Positions 11,209-23,778 are shown, numbered from the stretch's first letter. The stretch is 64,000 nt of DNA from Trachelipus rathkii (GCA_015478945.1 JABUQX010086788.1:1-64000), one strand, 5' to 3'. Notes: generated from the letters alone by a model not told the origin. Translations and numbers: made by a program.

Positions 11209-14200
11209 TAAACAAAGCAAAATTACCTAAAACATTCCCTTTTGTGTTTTTCCTAAAAAAAAAAAAAAAAAAAAAAATTCAAGCTCAAACTTAGGCCTAG
11301 TAGACCTAGGTCATTTTCAACCTCAAAATTTGTTGTTTTTTTTTGTGGTCTTCTCAAAAATTCAAATCAAATAATGTTAAGTTTAACTTCTGTGTTTCCC
11401 TCAAAAAATTCAATTTCAAAGTTAGCCCTTGTAGGCCTAGACTTCTAACCTAAATATTTAGTATTTTGGTCTAATAGGCCTTCAAAATTCAAATCAAATA
11501 ATTTGGCCTGGTGGTGGCTATCTCTCATTATTTCATCTTTCTTCAAGGTTTCATTTGTCCTGGGTCATTCTAGCCAAAAATTCAGAGATACAAGCTCTTC
11601 TTGATAGAGTTAATAAAAATCTAAGCTCTATAGTTCAAGCCATTTCATCCTCAAGGCACAAGTAGATATATTTATCTTAGTCAGATATAGAGTAGGCCTA
11701 TAAAATAATAATAAGATAAAGATGCAGTTTATGTAAAAGATCTTGTGGAGGAAGTAGAGTCCTTGTTAAAAGATATTAAACAAAAAGATACAATATTAAT
11801 AAAAATATTTAATGATAATGAAGTGGACCCATCATTCCTGAGTTTCATAATAAGGAGTTGTGTAGTCAGATTCAGTACCAATGCTCGAATAAATCAAAAT
11901 TAAGTGAATTAAAATCTAAAGGAGATCAAAATGCCACCCCTAAAAAAATTCTTGCTCTCATTTAAGTGAATCTGTTCTTAGAGCTATGGAATTGTGGTTT
12001 CTTTTGAGGGCAATGAAATTGATAAGTTTGCTTATAAAACCTCTTCATTTCAAAATTTAAGAGTTCTGATATAGAAAAATTCAAGAATCCATTAAACTTC
12101 ATTGCTTAAAAAAATAAATTAAAGGGATATACTTCTCTGATTCAGAATCTTTCTATTAGTGATACTATGTTTCTATTATAATAAGGTTGTTGAACTTTTA
12201 GATAAGAGTTCATGCTGAAAAATACTTCTCACACATCACAGATTTGAACATAACATTTAAAACCAAAAGATCAACCCAACTATATCTATCTGGAGTCTAT
12301 CTACAATTGATATCATAATATTGACATCAATATGTTAACTTCCTAGAATATTACATAATCCTTCATAGATCCATGATATACATCACACGATTAAAGAAAC
12401 ATCCATACTAAGACAGAACTATCCAAACAACGTCTAATCACCACAATATATAACACTATACTACTTCATTTCAAGTTGAATATCATTATTTCTGATTTAC
12501 ATCACATTCATGATATTTGGTATTCAATAAATATTCAAAACAAGAGGTTGTGATCATATTTGTAGTTGTATCATATTTTTCTTTTTTATTATTTATTTGA
12601 TTATCAATGCTATTTTATACATTATCAACATTTGAGATGTCAATCTATAACTAGAATGTCACTATATTGAAAATCACAATAAAAGACGAAGAAAGTCCTT
12701 ATAAATCATTATAAGATTCATATTCTAACCCACAATAGTCACTAATCATAAAATTCACATCCAGAATCACTAGTCTGATCAAGAACATATATATCTCTTT
12801 TGAATCTCACTGTATCAAATCACATAACTGATTTGATCTTCTTCACATCCATTATACTCCCATCTGCAAGCACCACAACTATCCAACCAACTGATTAATT
12901 TGAGAACATCACAAAATAAGATAGGCTAAGGGGCCACATTTCTTGTTTTAATATTTATTACGACTACTGTTGTCGGACAGTTTCCGCGTTAAAGATTTGT
13001 TTTAGGACTTCTATCTTTGGGTAGTGGTCTTCCTTTAAGCATTCATATTTATATTATTTGACCTGTTGGTTTTAAACATTTACATGACCTTATACATATG
13101 TTTGGTCACATTTGTATCATTTGGCCTATGGGCATTTTAAAAAAATTATTTGACATTACACACATATTTTTTGGCCTTATTTTTTGGCATATTTTTGAAA
13201 AAAAAAAATTTATTTGCATATTTTACGTCACTTTACATTGTGTTTATAAACATTGATATTAATTGGCCTTTGGCTTTACTTACGCACATGTTTGATCCCC
13301 ATATATTTGGCCTTTGGCATGTTTAAAAAAAAAAAGATGGGACAAATTTCGTTAATTTACATATTTTAATTTACATTGTGTTTAAACATTTATCATAATT
13401 GGCTTTTGGCTTTTAAATGTTTACATTGACCATTTGCATGTTTTGTCCCTTTATATCAGTTGTCATATGAGCAGCTTAACAGTTATTTGACTTTACATAC
13501 TTATATTTAATATTTAGCCATCGGCTTGTTCGAAAAAAAAAATACTTTAAAAAAAATACTTTGACCTTTGTTTGGTCTCTTATGTTCGAAAAGAAAAAAG
13601 AAAAGAAAAAGATTTGCTTTGAACTTTCCCTTTTATTCTGGTTTGAACTGGTTGCAAAACAGTGCTAGCTTATACTCCTATTCCCTTTTTTTTTGCCTCT
13701 GGTTTTACAACAGTGTTTATTATATCACAAACATGGTTCAAAGCTAAAATCTTACTTTAAAATTTTTATTTGACTTTACATTTAGCCATCGGCTTCTTTT
13801 GAAAAAAAAAAAAAATAATTTATTTACTTTGACCTCTGTTTGGTCTGGTTTTGATAGTTAAAAAAAAAAAAATTTTTTTTTGCTTTGAACTTCCTATTTA
13901 ATTCTGGTTTGAACTGATTGCACAACAGTGCTAGATTATACTCCTATTCCCCTTTTTTTTGGTCTCTGGTTTTACAAAGGTGCTTTTATACTGTATCTTA
14001 AACAAACTTGGTTCAAAGCTAAAATCTTATTGTAAAATTTTACATTGCTCTATTTATTTGATTTACATACTTGTCCTTATGGACCGTTCAATTATATTTG
14101 AATAATTTATTCTGAATTTCCTTGGTTATTACCATATTTTGAATATTTTGCTTATATTGTACAACAGATAGCTTGAACTCTTGCTTAGTACTGATTACTT

Positions 14201-14392
14201 AATACTTTAATTTGGTCTCATGCATTTGAGGTTTACATTTATGTTTACTAGAATATCTGGCATTCATGCTAGACTTAGTTGCTTTATTATATTGCATGTT
14301 GCTCTGGATTGAAAATTAGTTTTTAAAAATTGCTTACATTTTGAACACTGCTTTCCTTAATTTGCCTTCAGCAAATTGTTTTAGTCGGGAGA
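11209..14392 (+). mobile_element. Internal region of decayed LTR element
   Basis: AT-rich and heavily mutated. Between about 11,575 and 12,060 short frames give IQALLDRVNKNLSSIVQAIS, VKDLVEEVESLLKDIKQ and FEGNEIDKFAYKTSSFQNL. These look like a gag N-terminal coiled region and its core, but stops separate them and no RT or integrase motif is visible. 12,100-12,940 shows nothing recognisable. From about 12,950 the sequence becomes T-rich with recurring ttggcctttggc and gaactg motifs. Confidence 0.35.
13500..14050. repeat. Tandem duplication, unit about 275 bp
   Basis: Two units contain, in order, ttagccatcggctt, tttgacct(c)tgtttggtct, tgctttgaactt, tctggtttgaactg, cagtgctag, tatactcctattcccc/cc, and ggttcaaagctaaaatctta. 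A looser series of the same ttggcc/atttgac motifs precedes it from about 13,060. Confidence 0.75.
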
Positions 14393-14545
14393 TTGTTAGG
14401 AATATTTATTCTTGTATTAAACCTTCCTATTTTGCTATTAACTATTTTCTTTTGAAGAAGGGGATTTTAAAACTTGGTTACAAAAATTTACGGATATTTC
14501 TTGTCTCTCTTTGTATTTACACTATGATTTGGAGATAATATTTTT
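14393..14545 (+). mobile_element. Truncated 3' LTR (start only)
   Basis: Begins tgttaggaatatttattctt after a short purine stretch (gtcgggagat). About 150 bases match 4,583-4,735. It is cut off by the TA tract that follows. Confidence 0.45.
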
Positions 14546-14557
14546 ATAGTAAGTAAT

Positions 14558-14947
<390 letters not shown>

Positions 14948-15866
14948 GTGGTGATCCTTTAGTAGGTCGTGATTTGAAGAGGGAGAGAGGATGGTAACCG
15001 TGTAACATTTTGAAATCGTATTCACAAATGAAAAGTGAGAGGAAACTCGCAATAAGAGAGAAAGAGTTGGAGGATAAGAATAACTATTAATTAATTATCA
15101 ATATGCTGTGAGGAATATTTAGTAGTTAAAAGATTTTAAATTACATTCAATATAAAAAACCACTCAATTTCTTTCATGTCTGTTAATTGTAGGTAATCAA
15201 GTATCATCAATCTTTAACTTTTGCTTTTATAAATACATAATAATAAATTACGACACATCAGTAATTTCTAAATACGGTCTCAAGAATCGAAACTGTTGTG
15301 ATAATTATTATGATTCTAAGAACTTTCTCAAAGACTTTAATGAAAAGCAGAGCCCTTTTCCTTAGGAAAACGAAACAGATATTTGAATCGATAACCAAAT
15401 TTAATTATTCTCCATGCAGGCGTTGTTTACACATGGAAAAACTCTAATCCTGGATTGCTGCCAACTAATATTATTGGTAATTTTAATATTCTTATGTAAT
15501 TTATTATCAAATCTGTTTTGTTTTTTATTTTGTTCTTTTTTTATATTGGCAAAAAACCTTCCTCATTAAATAACTCCCAAGATTTCCTTTAAATCAAAAT
15601 GTGCCAAAAAGGTATTATTGCAAGATTTTCTGAAAACTGAAGAGACATGACTTAGCAGATAACAAAGGCTAGGCATCAGTTACCTGATGATAAAGAAGAC
15701 AGTAAAAAGAATTTAGTTGTTTACACTATATTTATTTGTAGTGTACACTTCCCCCCCATATTTTCCAAATTTGTAGTAAAGAAAATTTGTTCATATTGAA
15801 ATCGTCCATTTTTTTTAAACATTTTAATTTCTTCATTAGTTTAAGATGAGTCTGAAGAGCATAACT

Positions 15867-16666
<800 letters not shown>

Positions 16667-16703
<37 letters not shown>

Positions 16704-16833
16704 TATATATATATATGTAGTATATAATATATATAGAAAGGTGGTATATAAGTAAGTATAGCAGTATATATATATTATATATATATATATATTGGTACAT
16801 ATATGTATATATATATTATGAAAGAGTTAAAGA

Positions 16834-16880
<47 letters not shown>

Positions 16881-16958
16881 GAAAGAATCAGTTTCTCTTG
16901 ATATATGCATAAAAATATATATAAAGAAACATATAAATGCATGTACTATGTAAAGTCT

Positions 16959-16989
<31 letters not shown>
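16667..16989. repeat. Compound (TA)n microsatellite containing a lone family A end
   Basis: TA blocks enclose ataaatgcatgtactatgta followed by aagtctgac at about 16,934-16,971, a solitary copy of the family A terminus. Confidence 0.88.
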
Positions 16990-17609
16990 GGTGAAACTAA
17001 AGAAGTTACCCGCATGATATCTCGAAAACTAAGATAGGTACAAGAAACTGATAACATATATGGAATCAGCGTATGAAATCTGTATGAGCTTGTCAAAAAA
17101 ATTTTTACTTTTTTTAATTTTTTTGTTTCAAAAATAAGATAAGTACAAGTAAACTAATAACATATTTAGAATCAGCGTATGAAATATGTATTAAAAAAGA
17201 TTTTTTTTTTAACTAAAAAGAATACCCCAGGGTAAACCTGTAAAGATGCAAAGAGTCGGGGTCTCGGCCTCCCGGGACGACGTAGGACTATCCTTCTCCG
17301 GGAGGGTCTCCGAACCCCCTGCTCTTGGTGTCGCGGGGGTTCCTCCGCCCCTACGGGGTATGGAAAACCCCTCTGTCCCAATCGTCGGCTCGAGCCCCCT
17401 AAAAGAATTTTTAACGTGCGCTGATTTCATATATGTTATTAGTTTTCTTCTTAGCATATCTGTAAGTTTTGGAGATATAAAAAAATAAAAAAGTAAAATT
17501 TTTTTTCATTTTTCCATACAAATTTCATACGCTGATTCCATATATGTTATCAGTTTTCTTGTACCTATCTTAGTTTTCAAGATATCATGCAGGTAACTTC
17601 TTTAGTTTG

Positions 17610-17612
<3 letters not shown>
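16990..17612. mobile_element. TA-bounded foldback element (family B) with GC-rich core
   Basis: The left arm begins gtgaaactaaagaagttacc, and the right arm ends ggtaacttctttagtttggcc at 17,612. The arms pair through gatatctcgaaaactaagat, aggtacaag, gataacatata and gaatcagcgtatgaaa. Within the left arm the aggtacaag...cagcgtatgaaat block occurs twice. The GC-rich core fills the middle, and both ends touch TA tracts. The diverged duplicate is at 39,186. Confidence 0.85.
17210..17405 (+). repeat. GC-rich core repeat, copy 4
   Basis: Begins aactaaaaagaataccccag and ends ggctcgagccccctaaaa. It includes gagtcggggtctcggcctcc and a middle segment (gggaggtct-type, about 17,300-17,360) absent from the shorter copies. 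Frames crossing it on both strands are not conserved between copies, so it is not taken as coding. Confidence 0.85.
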
Positions 17613-17640
<28 letters not shown>

Positions 17641-17707
17641 CTGTGATATATAAACATATATCTGTATAGAGGTATTTTTATATTTACAAATATTTTTTTT
17701 TTTTTGA

Positions 17708-17766
<59 letters not shown>

Positions 17767-17768
17767 AG

Positions 17769-17808
<40 letters not shown>

Positions 17809-17919
17809 TATATGGTTAATATTATATATATAAGAAAGATATAGTTAGTAGCAAAGAGCAGTTATTAAGAGTTACAGAAAGAAAGCATAGTTAAGGTTGT
17901 TATATATATAAAGTTTTAT

Positions 17920-18012
<93 letters not shown>
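17613..18012. repeat. Compound (TA)n microsatellite
   Basis: Several TA runs with a T-run at about 17,690 and a unique patch at 17,820-17,900; the longest run is about 17,921-18,012. Confidence 0.95.
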
Positions 18013-18015
<3 letters not shown>

Positions 18016-18572
18016 ATAAAAATACCCCCTAAAGTATTTCACCCTGTTGGAATCGAACCTGGCCCCTACAGATGTACGTGAAAAGTGTTTGACCACTAAT
18101 CTACGATGAGCTAAAGAAGAAACACGACAATATTCCTAAGTGGTGAATATTTGCACCTACCTCAAATAGGGACATGCCGCGCTCTTCCTGCTTCACACTC
18201 TGGGCCTAGGGGCCAAAACAGGGTGTACCGTACAGGAAAATACTAAGAACGGCCTGTTGATGTACAGAATAAATAAATTGCATACTGCGCGCAATTCAAT
18301 TTGTATTGATAAAAAAAACACCCCTGCGTGATTTCATCTCTGTGGCTGGGAATCGAACCTGGACCCTAGAAGATGTACGTGTAGTGCTTCAACCACCAGT
18401 CCAATAGTTGAAAGAAGAAATCAGGTTTTACGGGTTTCCGGAGGCGGTGAATATTCGCACCCACCAAATAGGAATTGCCGTGCTCTTCCCGGTCACACTC
18501 CGGCCTGGGGCCAAACAGGGTACCGCACAAGGTGAAAATACTTAAGAACGGGAGTCAAGATTTACAGAATAA
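18013..18572 (-). mobile_element. tRNA-derived SINE dimer, copy 1
   Basis: Two head-to-tail units on the minus strand, each starting (plus view) ttgataaaaa...acccc and holding a B-box-like GGTTCGATTCC on the minus strand (about 18,049 and 18,350). A-box-like gatgagct (minus TAGCTCATCG) lies about 55 bases away. The remainder of each unit carries ggccaaacagggta and is not tRNA-like. This is expected for a tRNA-headed SINE transcribed by RNA polymerase III. The left unit has more indels than its partner at 40,204. Confidence 0.7.
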
Positions 18573-18829
18573 ATAAAATTGAAGTGGTTTTTCAACAGTG
18601 CTCCTCTTTTAATTCCAAATATCTTATGTTCTCAAGCAAAAGATATGTGATTTAGGTTCAAATATTTTTATAAATATAGTTTTTATATATGCAGTGTAAA
18701 TGGTGAAAATAAAATTTTAAACTGTTAATATTCATTTTATTTTTGTGTATGAAATCAGATTATATTTTCTAAACTATATCAGTGCCAAGTTAATTTTTGT
18801 GTTAAAATAATAATATCAAATAAATCAAT

Positions 18830-19345
18830 TTACTTTTATTTTTTATGTTAAAATTAAAATAGTTATGCCGTTTATATTATTTTTGGATGTGAGAAAACCT
18901 GTTTTTCAGGGGGATCTATGTGGAAATTTCTTTAACTTTTTAAATACAGGTTTAAATCTATTTCATTATTATTATTATTTTTTTCACATTTTTTGTTATA
19001 TTACTATATTTTCTTAATATAGGTTTGTTTGATGGTTGCATGGTTTTTCATTCATTCCTTTATGAGCATCCAGCATCATATAGTTTAGACCTTGCTTTTG
19101 ACATCTACATCCAGCCACCTTTGATGTCCGTGGCCTACTTCAAGAGACCTCCTACAGCTGTCATCGACTCCTGTCGCCTTCGAGAGGTTTCCACAGCCGT
19201 TCTTTCTTTCTCTCGCCAGAAACTGCTGTGTTTGGTCTATCACCAGGTCTATTTTTATTTTTACCTTTAAAACAGAGAAGGGGTCTGTCTACCTGTGAAA
19301 AATAGTAGGCTTGAGGGGAGAGACTTTTCACCTTCCTTCTTCGAA
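18830..19345 (+). repeat. 5' LTR and leader of gypsy copy 1
   Basis: About 18,835-19,075 matches 22,845-23,087 (tgttaaaattaaaatagtta, gggggatctatgtggaaatt, cttaatataggt, gtttgatggtt). The true left edge is uncertain because the 3' copy may be truncated there. An open frame at 19,025-19,270 lies in this LTR/leader region and I do not regard it as a protein. No tRNA-Trp-type primer site is visible before the TA tract. Confidence 0.7.
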
Positions 19346-19349
19346 ATGC

Positions 19350-19401
19350 TATATATATATATATATATATATAAGAGTTAGAAAGAAGTTAACACAGCAG
19401 C

Positions 19402-19458
<57 letters not shown>

Positions 19459-19498
19459 CAGCAGTATATATATATATATATATATTATATATATTATT

Positions 19499-19577
<79 letters not shown>

Positions 19578-19580
19578 TTA
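19350..19580. repeat. (TA)n expansion inside gypsy copy 1
   Basis: TA tract between the leader and gag. At the same place copy 2 has only a short TA run (41,516-41,530) followed by about 90 bases of different sequence. This is why the offset of the two copies changes from 22,172 to 21,970. Confidence 0.9.
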
Positions 19581-19721
19581 TATATTTATTGTTTGTTGTC
19601 TTAAGGTCTTTTAAATTTTAAGTATAATGTTCCATGATTTTAATTTAATTTAGAAATGATTGTGAAAATTTTGCCTGCCAGTGTCTCCTGTCAGCCTATT
19701 ATTTCTAATTTTTTGGCTTAA

Positions 19722-20432
19722 CTACATAGAAATATAACAGTGTCTCCTGTTGATGAGATTTCTCAAAATTTGGGTCAATATGCCAATAGAACTCCAGCTC
19801 CAGCTCCAGCTCCAGCTCCAATTCCAGCTCCTGCTTCAGCTCAGACCGCCGTTTCCCAGTTTAATGGTAAGTTTATTTCCAAAGATATAGATCTTACATT
19901 TATGTTGTTGGAATTACAATTAAAATCAAATGACGAGGGCGAACGCTTTCGTGCCCTTTTGAGCATCCTGGCAACCAAAGTGTTGCAGAGATTAAGGGAT
20001 GTTTTACCAAACTTAAATATGAGCAATCAGCCTTATATTGAGCTGAAGAATACCTTATTAGATAGATTAAGGGAGTCTGACTCCGACAAAATTCGTAAAT
20101 TACTCCATAATGAAGCATTGGGCGACCGACTGCCCACAAGTTTGTTAAATGACGTGTTGTCATTACTGGACGGAACGCAAGTCTGTCCGTTCATCCAAAT
20201 CGTGCGCCAGCTCTTTATGCAAAAGCTGCCTCATGATGTACAGTATCATCTAGCTACTATGGATCCAACTTGTTCAGTGCATGAGTTGGCTGCGTATGTT
20301 GATAGAGTTGTGAAGGCAAAAATCCTTACGACGCAGAGCGTACCTTTTGCCGCCCCACTCATGTCAGCCTTGACGCTAGGTCAGGAATCAGTGCTTCCCG
20401 CTAGCCCGCTAGCCCGCGGCCTCAAGGTTTAG
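19722..20432 (+). pseudogene. Gag-like protein, gypsy copy 1
   Basis: A frame of about 235 codons, open from 19,722 with no ATG at its head (the first candidate is GTG at 19,740). It starts with an APAPAP proline/alanine repeat from about residue 19 of that start. A capsid-like segment follows, with LRDVLP, LKNTLLDRL, LGDRLPTSLLNDVLSLL and FMQKLP. The wording matches gag of arthropod CsRn1-like gypsy elements. It ends at TAG 20,430-20,432, after which the sequence continues in another frame. Copy 2 differs by one residue (A to V). Confidence 0.75.
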
Positions 20433-20455
20433 CCAATGCAATTCAATCTGCATCT

Positions 20456-20869
20456 TCATAATCACATGCTTTATTAGAAAAGAGTATTGCTTTTCTAGAG
20501 CAAACAATTTTGGATCTTCAAACAAGGATTCGATCCCTTGAATCTCGCCCTTATCCTCCTTCAATTAATGTACCTTCAGTACCTAATCTTGATTCTTTCA
20601 AACATCGTCCTAGTTTTTTTAATCAACCTCGACGTTATTATCACAGGTCTCCCAATTCTCATCAAATCTTTAACCGCTCCCAATCGTCCCATCCTCATCC
20701 TTAACCTCCTGCTTCACAAGTTCAACCTCTTCCTGCCGCTTCTGCTCAACCTTCTTCTGTCTCACTTTCTCCCAACCCACAAGGTATATGCGTCAACCAT
20801 CAATGTTGGGTTACCCAAACATGAAACTGTCTAAAACCATGTGCTTATGATTTAAACTCGGATGCCACG
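20456..20869 (+). pseudogene. Gag C-terminal region with CHCC-type zinc knuckle, interrupted
   Basis: In the frame of 20,510, a proline/serine-rich stretch (SLESRPYPPS, NQPRRYYHRSP) is followed, after stops, by CVNHQCW then a TGA at 20,822-20,824 and NCLKPC. The spacing recalls the C-H...C-C knuckle of CsRn1-like elements rather than a CCHC knuckle. The stop lies in the middle of the knuckle, so this product cannot be complete. Confidence 0.5.
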
Positions 20870-20886
20870 TCGTAAAAGCGCAGGGC

Positions 20887-21240
20887 ATGGCTTCTTTTTC
20901 TTCGTTCAACCTCCTGCGCATTCACTATCCTCTCACCAACTTATTTTATCTCGTGGACACAGGAAGCTCGTACAGTGTTTTGCCTCTTTCCTTTTTAAAG
21001 AACAACAGTGCTGCAGAGCCTCTCATTGCCCTGCAAGCCGCTAACGGTTCTATCATCCATACGTACAGCTCTAAGCGACTCCATCTAACTCTCTTCTTCC
21101 GTCGTGATTTCTATTGGGATTTCCTCATCGCAGTCGTAACTCTTCCCATCATTGGTGCAGACTTTCTTGCTCACTACAACATCTTAGTCGACCTGCACCA
21201 TAATAGATTGATCGACTTTGAGACACTTCTCTATTTCATG
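20887..21240 (+). pseudogene. Aspartic protease domain, gypsy copy 1
   Basis: The frame starting at 20,887 contains LVDTGSSYSVLP with the catalytic DTG at 20,956-20,964 (residues 24-26) and the later IIGADFLAHY, which matches the I-I/L-G-x-D-F/W-L motif of retropepsins. After about 21,240 this frame loses similarity and pol continues in the frame of the reverse transcriptase, so a frameshift lies there. Confidence 0.8.
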
Positions 21241-21269
21241 CATCCGTGCTGTTTCTTCCATCGTGGTAT

Positions 21270-22325
21270 CCATCTTCATCTTGCAGTAACCCTTTTGAAG
21301 CTCTTCTTCATTCTGATTTCTTCAAACTTGTCACTCCCATTCCTACTTTTTCCTAAGTCAAGCACAATGTGGTCCACTACATTGAAACTTCGGGCAGACC
21401 TCCTTTCGCTCATGCAAGACGTTTTACTCCCGACAAACTCCAAGCAGCCAAACTTGAGTTTAATACTCTCCTTCAACAGGGCATCATTCGCTCCTCTAAT
21501 TCCGACTATGCTTTTCCTCTTCATCTTGTCCTCAAACCTAACGGTGACTACCGTCCCACTGGAGACTATAGAATTCTTAATGCTATCACATGCCCTGATA
21601 GATACCCCATTCCTTACCTACAGGATTTTACCGCTATTCTATCAGGATGTACTATCTTTTTGAAGATAGATTTGGTTAAAGCCTTTTATCAGATCCCAAG
21701 CAACTCTGCTGACATTCATAAAACAGCTGTTATAACTCCTTTCGGCCTTTTTGAATTTCTTCGTACTCCATTTGGTCTTCGGAATGCTGCACAGTCATTC
21801 CAACGCTTCATAGACTCTGTCCTCCGCGGATTGCCCTTGGTCTTCGCCTATATCGATGATCTGCTCATCGCTAGCTCTTCTCCGAAGGAACACACCTCTC
21901 ACTTGCGCCAAGTTTTTAAAAGGTTAGTTGAGTATGGCATACGCGTTAACACTCTTAAGCGTATGTTTGGTGTCCCTTCACTCACCTTTCTTGGCCATAC
22001 TATTTTATTCGAGGGCATTCGTCCCCTCGATGATCGTGTGTCTGCGATCCGTTCTTTCCCCCTGCCGCAAAAGCAACGTCAACTTCGTAGATTTCTCGGC
22101 ATGGTGAACTTCTGTCACCGTTTCATCCCGTCGGCAGCAGACATTCTTCGTCCTCTCAACTCGCTTCTTAAGCCTACTAGAACGGGATCATCAGCTTCTG
22201 TCTCCGTCGATTGGACTGATGAGGCCCGTCAAGCTCTTTCTTCCATCAAAGAAGCTCTGGCTTCCTCTGTTCTTATTGTTTTTCCCTCCACCACTGCACC
22301 GACCCGGATCCACACCGATGCCTAG
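21270..22325 (+). pseudogene. Reverse transcriptase, gypsy copy 1
   Basis: The frame open from 21,357 (first listed Met 21,369) encodes a Ty3/gypsy RT. It has RFTPDKLQAAK at the N side, FLKIDLVKAFYQIP with the first catalytic Asp at residue 101, TPFGLFEFLRTPFGLRNAAQ, then FAYIDDLL with YIDD at 21,849-21,860 (residues 161-164), and FLGHTI and LRRFLGMVNF in the connection region. Upstream, SNPFEALLHSDFFKLVTP is in frame but cut off by TAA at 21,354-21,356. Downstream the frame ends at TAG 22,323-22,325, between the first RNase H Asp (HTDA) and DFAVGAVLQQ. Confidence 0.92.
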
Positions 22326-22848
22326 GACTTCGCAGTGGGTGCTGTCCTACAACAGTTTTTGGAGGATGAATGGCGTCTCATAGCATTCTTTTCTAAAAAG
22401 CCTCAACCTGCTGAGGTGAGGTACAGTGCTTTTGGGAGAGAATTGTTCGCCATTTATCTTGCTATCAAGCACTTTCGCTACTTTATAGAAGGTCGGGATT
22501 TTCACATCCTCACGGATCATAAACCCATCACTTACGCCACCACTGCCTCAACAGTTAAGCAGTCCCCCCGTGAGGCCCGCTACCTTGAATTCATTGCTCA
22601 ATTCACCACCGATATTCGTCACTTTAAAAGCGCCGAGAACATTCCTGATGACGCCCTTTCTCCTATCAGTGCTATTTCTCCTCTTCCTTCGATCAACTAC
22701 GAGGGGATGTCTCGTCTTCAACAGCTGGAAGAGTTCACATTCCCAGCTAACTCTAGCTTTGACATTCAGTGTGGAAGTGTTCGCCTTCCCCTTCCCCTTC
22801 CCCTCCCACTCCTGTGTGATATGGCATCCAATTTGCCTCGTGACTTTT
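22326..22848 (+). pseudogene. RNase H domain and truncated linker, gypsy copy 1
   Basis: Continues the RT frame after the TAG: DFAVGAVLQQ, FFSKKPQPAE, RELFAIYLAIKHFRYFIEG (acidic residue E) and ILTDHKPITYA (acidic residue D). After IPDDALS comes a spacer ending LLCDMASNLPRDF, the region that normally precedes the integrase zinc-binding domain. The frame then enters LTR sequence at about 22,848, so integrase is missing. Confidence 0.88.
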
Positions 22849-23087
22849 ATTTTCTATGTTAAAATTAAAATAGTTATGTCGTTTATATTTTTTTTGGTAT
22901 GTGGGAAGACCTCTTTTTCCAGGGGGATCTATGTGGAAATTTCTTTAACTTTTTAAACACTTAGGTTTAAATCTATTTCATTATTAGCATTTTTATTATT
23001 TTTATTATAGTTATTTTTTTTAAACTTTTTTGTTATATTACTATATTTTCTTAATATAGGTGTGTTTGATGGTTACGTGGTTTTTTA
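22840..23087 (+). repeat. Truncated 3' LTR of gypsy copy 1
   Basis: Matches 18,828-19,065 of the 5' LTR region, then diverges abruptly after ttttttattct, where the 5' copy continues with cattcctttatgag. The deletion junction with pol shares acttttatttt between the pol side and the LTR side, a microhomology candidate. Confidence 0.75.
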
Positions 23088-23450
23088 TTCTTTGCCAAAA
23101 ATTACATTCCGACAAAACAGAAAAGATTTATCACAATATAACAGGTTGGTTCTATACAGAAGCACATTGTAATAAGGGTTTAAGGAGCATAAGAATTCCT
23201 CCATATAGAAAGTTTATATAATTTTTTTTTTTTTTAATTAAAATTAAAATTTCATTATGTTTAATTTCCCTTAATAATGAAATTACTAGACTTTCGTGCA
23301 AATTAATGCTACCAATACAGGTATATTTGCATTCTCGTATGAAATATATATGCAAAACAATCAATGCAATGATTAGCATATTATCGAAGGTTAGCTTCTA
23401 TCATAATTTCCAAATCGTCAAATAATATGTATCACTGCTTGCTGATATAA
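23088..23450. other. Unit-1-specific segment
   Basis: Unique AT-rich DNA with a T-run at about 23,222-23,235. The corresponding place in unit 2 (45,341-45,540) has different sequence apart from a short shared tatatttgcattc. No gene recognised. TA-rich DNA follows to 23,569. Confidence 0.5.
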
Positions 23451-23546
23451 TATATATAATATACTATACATTTAAATATTTACATATATAATATATATAC
23501 ATTTGTAATATATAACATAATATAAGTATATATATTCCTATAATAA

Positions 23547-23570
<24 letters not shown>

Positions 23571-23586
<16 letters not shown>

Positions 23587-23778
23587 TTTTTACAGAAGAT
23601 AAACTCCACGCTACAACGGGCAGAGCCCTAATCTAGGAGGGGGTTACTCATTTAACGTCCGAGCAGGACGGAGCTCAAACCCAAGGAGAGAAATAGCTCA
23701 CATTCTCCCACCCGACCATTGCGACCTGGACCCTCGCTTGTTTGACGAGTTCCTCACACTGAGCTACCGGGGCTTTTA
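23571..23778 (-). mobile_element. tRNA-derived SINE with poly(A) tail, copy 1
   Basis: On the minus strand it starts gccccggtagctcagtgtga, an A-box-bearing tRNA-like head, followed by gcgagggtccagg. It continues with a non-tRNA body and ends in a poly(A) run (plus-strand T-run 23,571-23,593) that adjoins a TA tract. Polymerase III A-box spacing is plausible; the B box is degraded. The duplicate is at 45,690-45,915. Confidence 0.7.

Larger units (their letters stand above)
18830..23087 (+). mobile_element. Ty3/gypsy LTR retrotransposon lacking integrase, copy 1
   Basis: Order: 5' LTR, TA-rich interruption, gag, a zinc-knuckle remnant, protease, reverse transcriptase, RNase H, truncated 3' LTR. 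The pol frame stops being retroviral-like just after the RNase H/linker region and meets the 3' LTR directly, so the integrase domain is deleted. Stops and frame changes interrupt every junction. A second copy at 41,000-45,165 shares the same lesions, so they predate the duplication. Gag plus a CHCC-type knuckle suggests the CsRn1 branch, which is inference. Confidence 0.88.

Noticed and set aside
18040..18060. tRNA gene on the minus strand (B-box GGTTCGATTCC)
   Set aside because: No acceptor-stem pairing or anticodon arm; the same body follows in every copy, which marks a SINE.
19025..19270. 81-codon frame identical in both gypsy copies (also 41,197-41,442)
   Set aside because: It lies in the LTR/leader; identity follows from the recent duplication and not from coding constraint.
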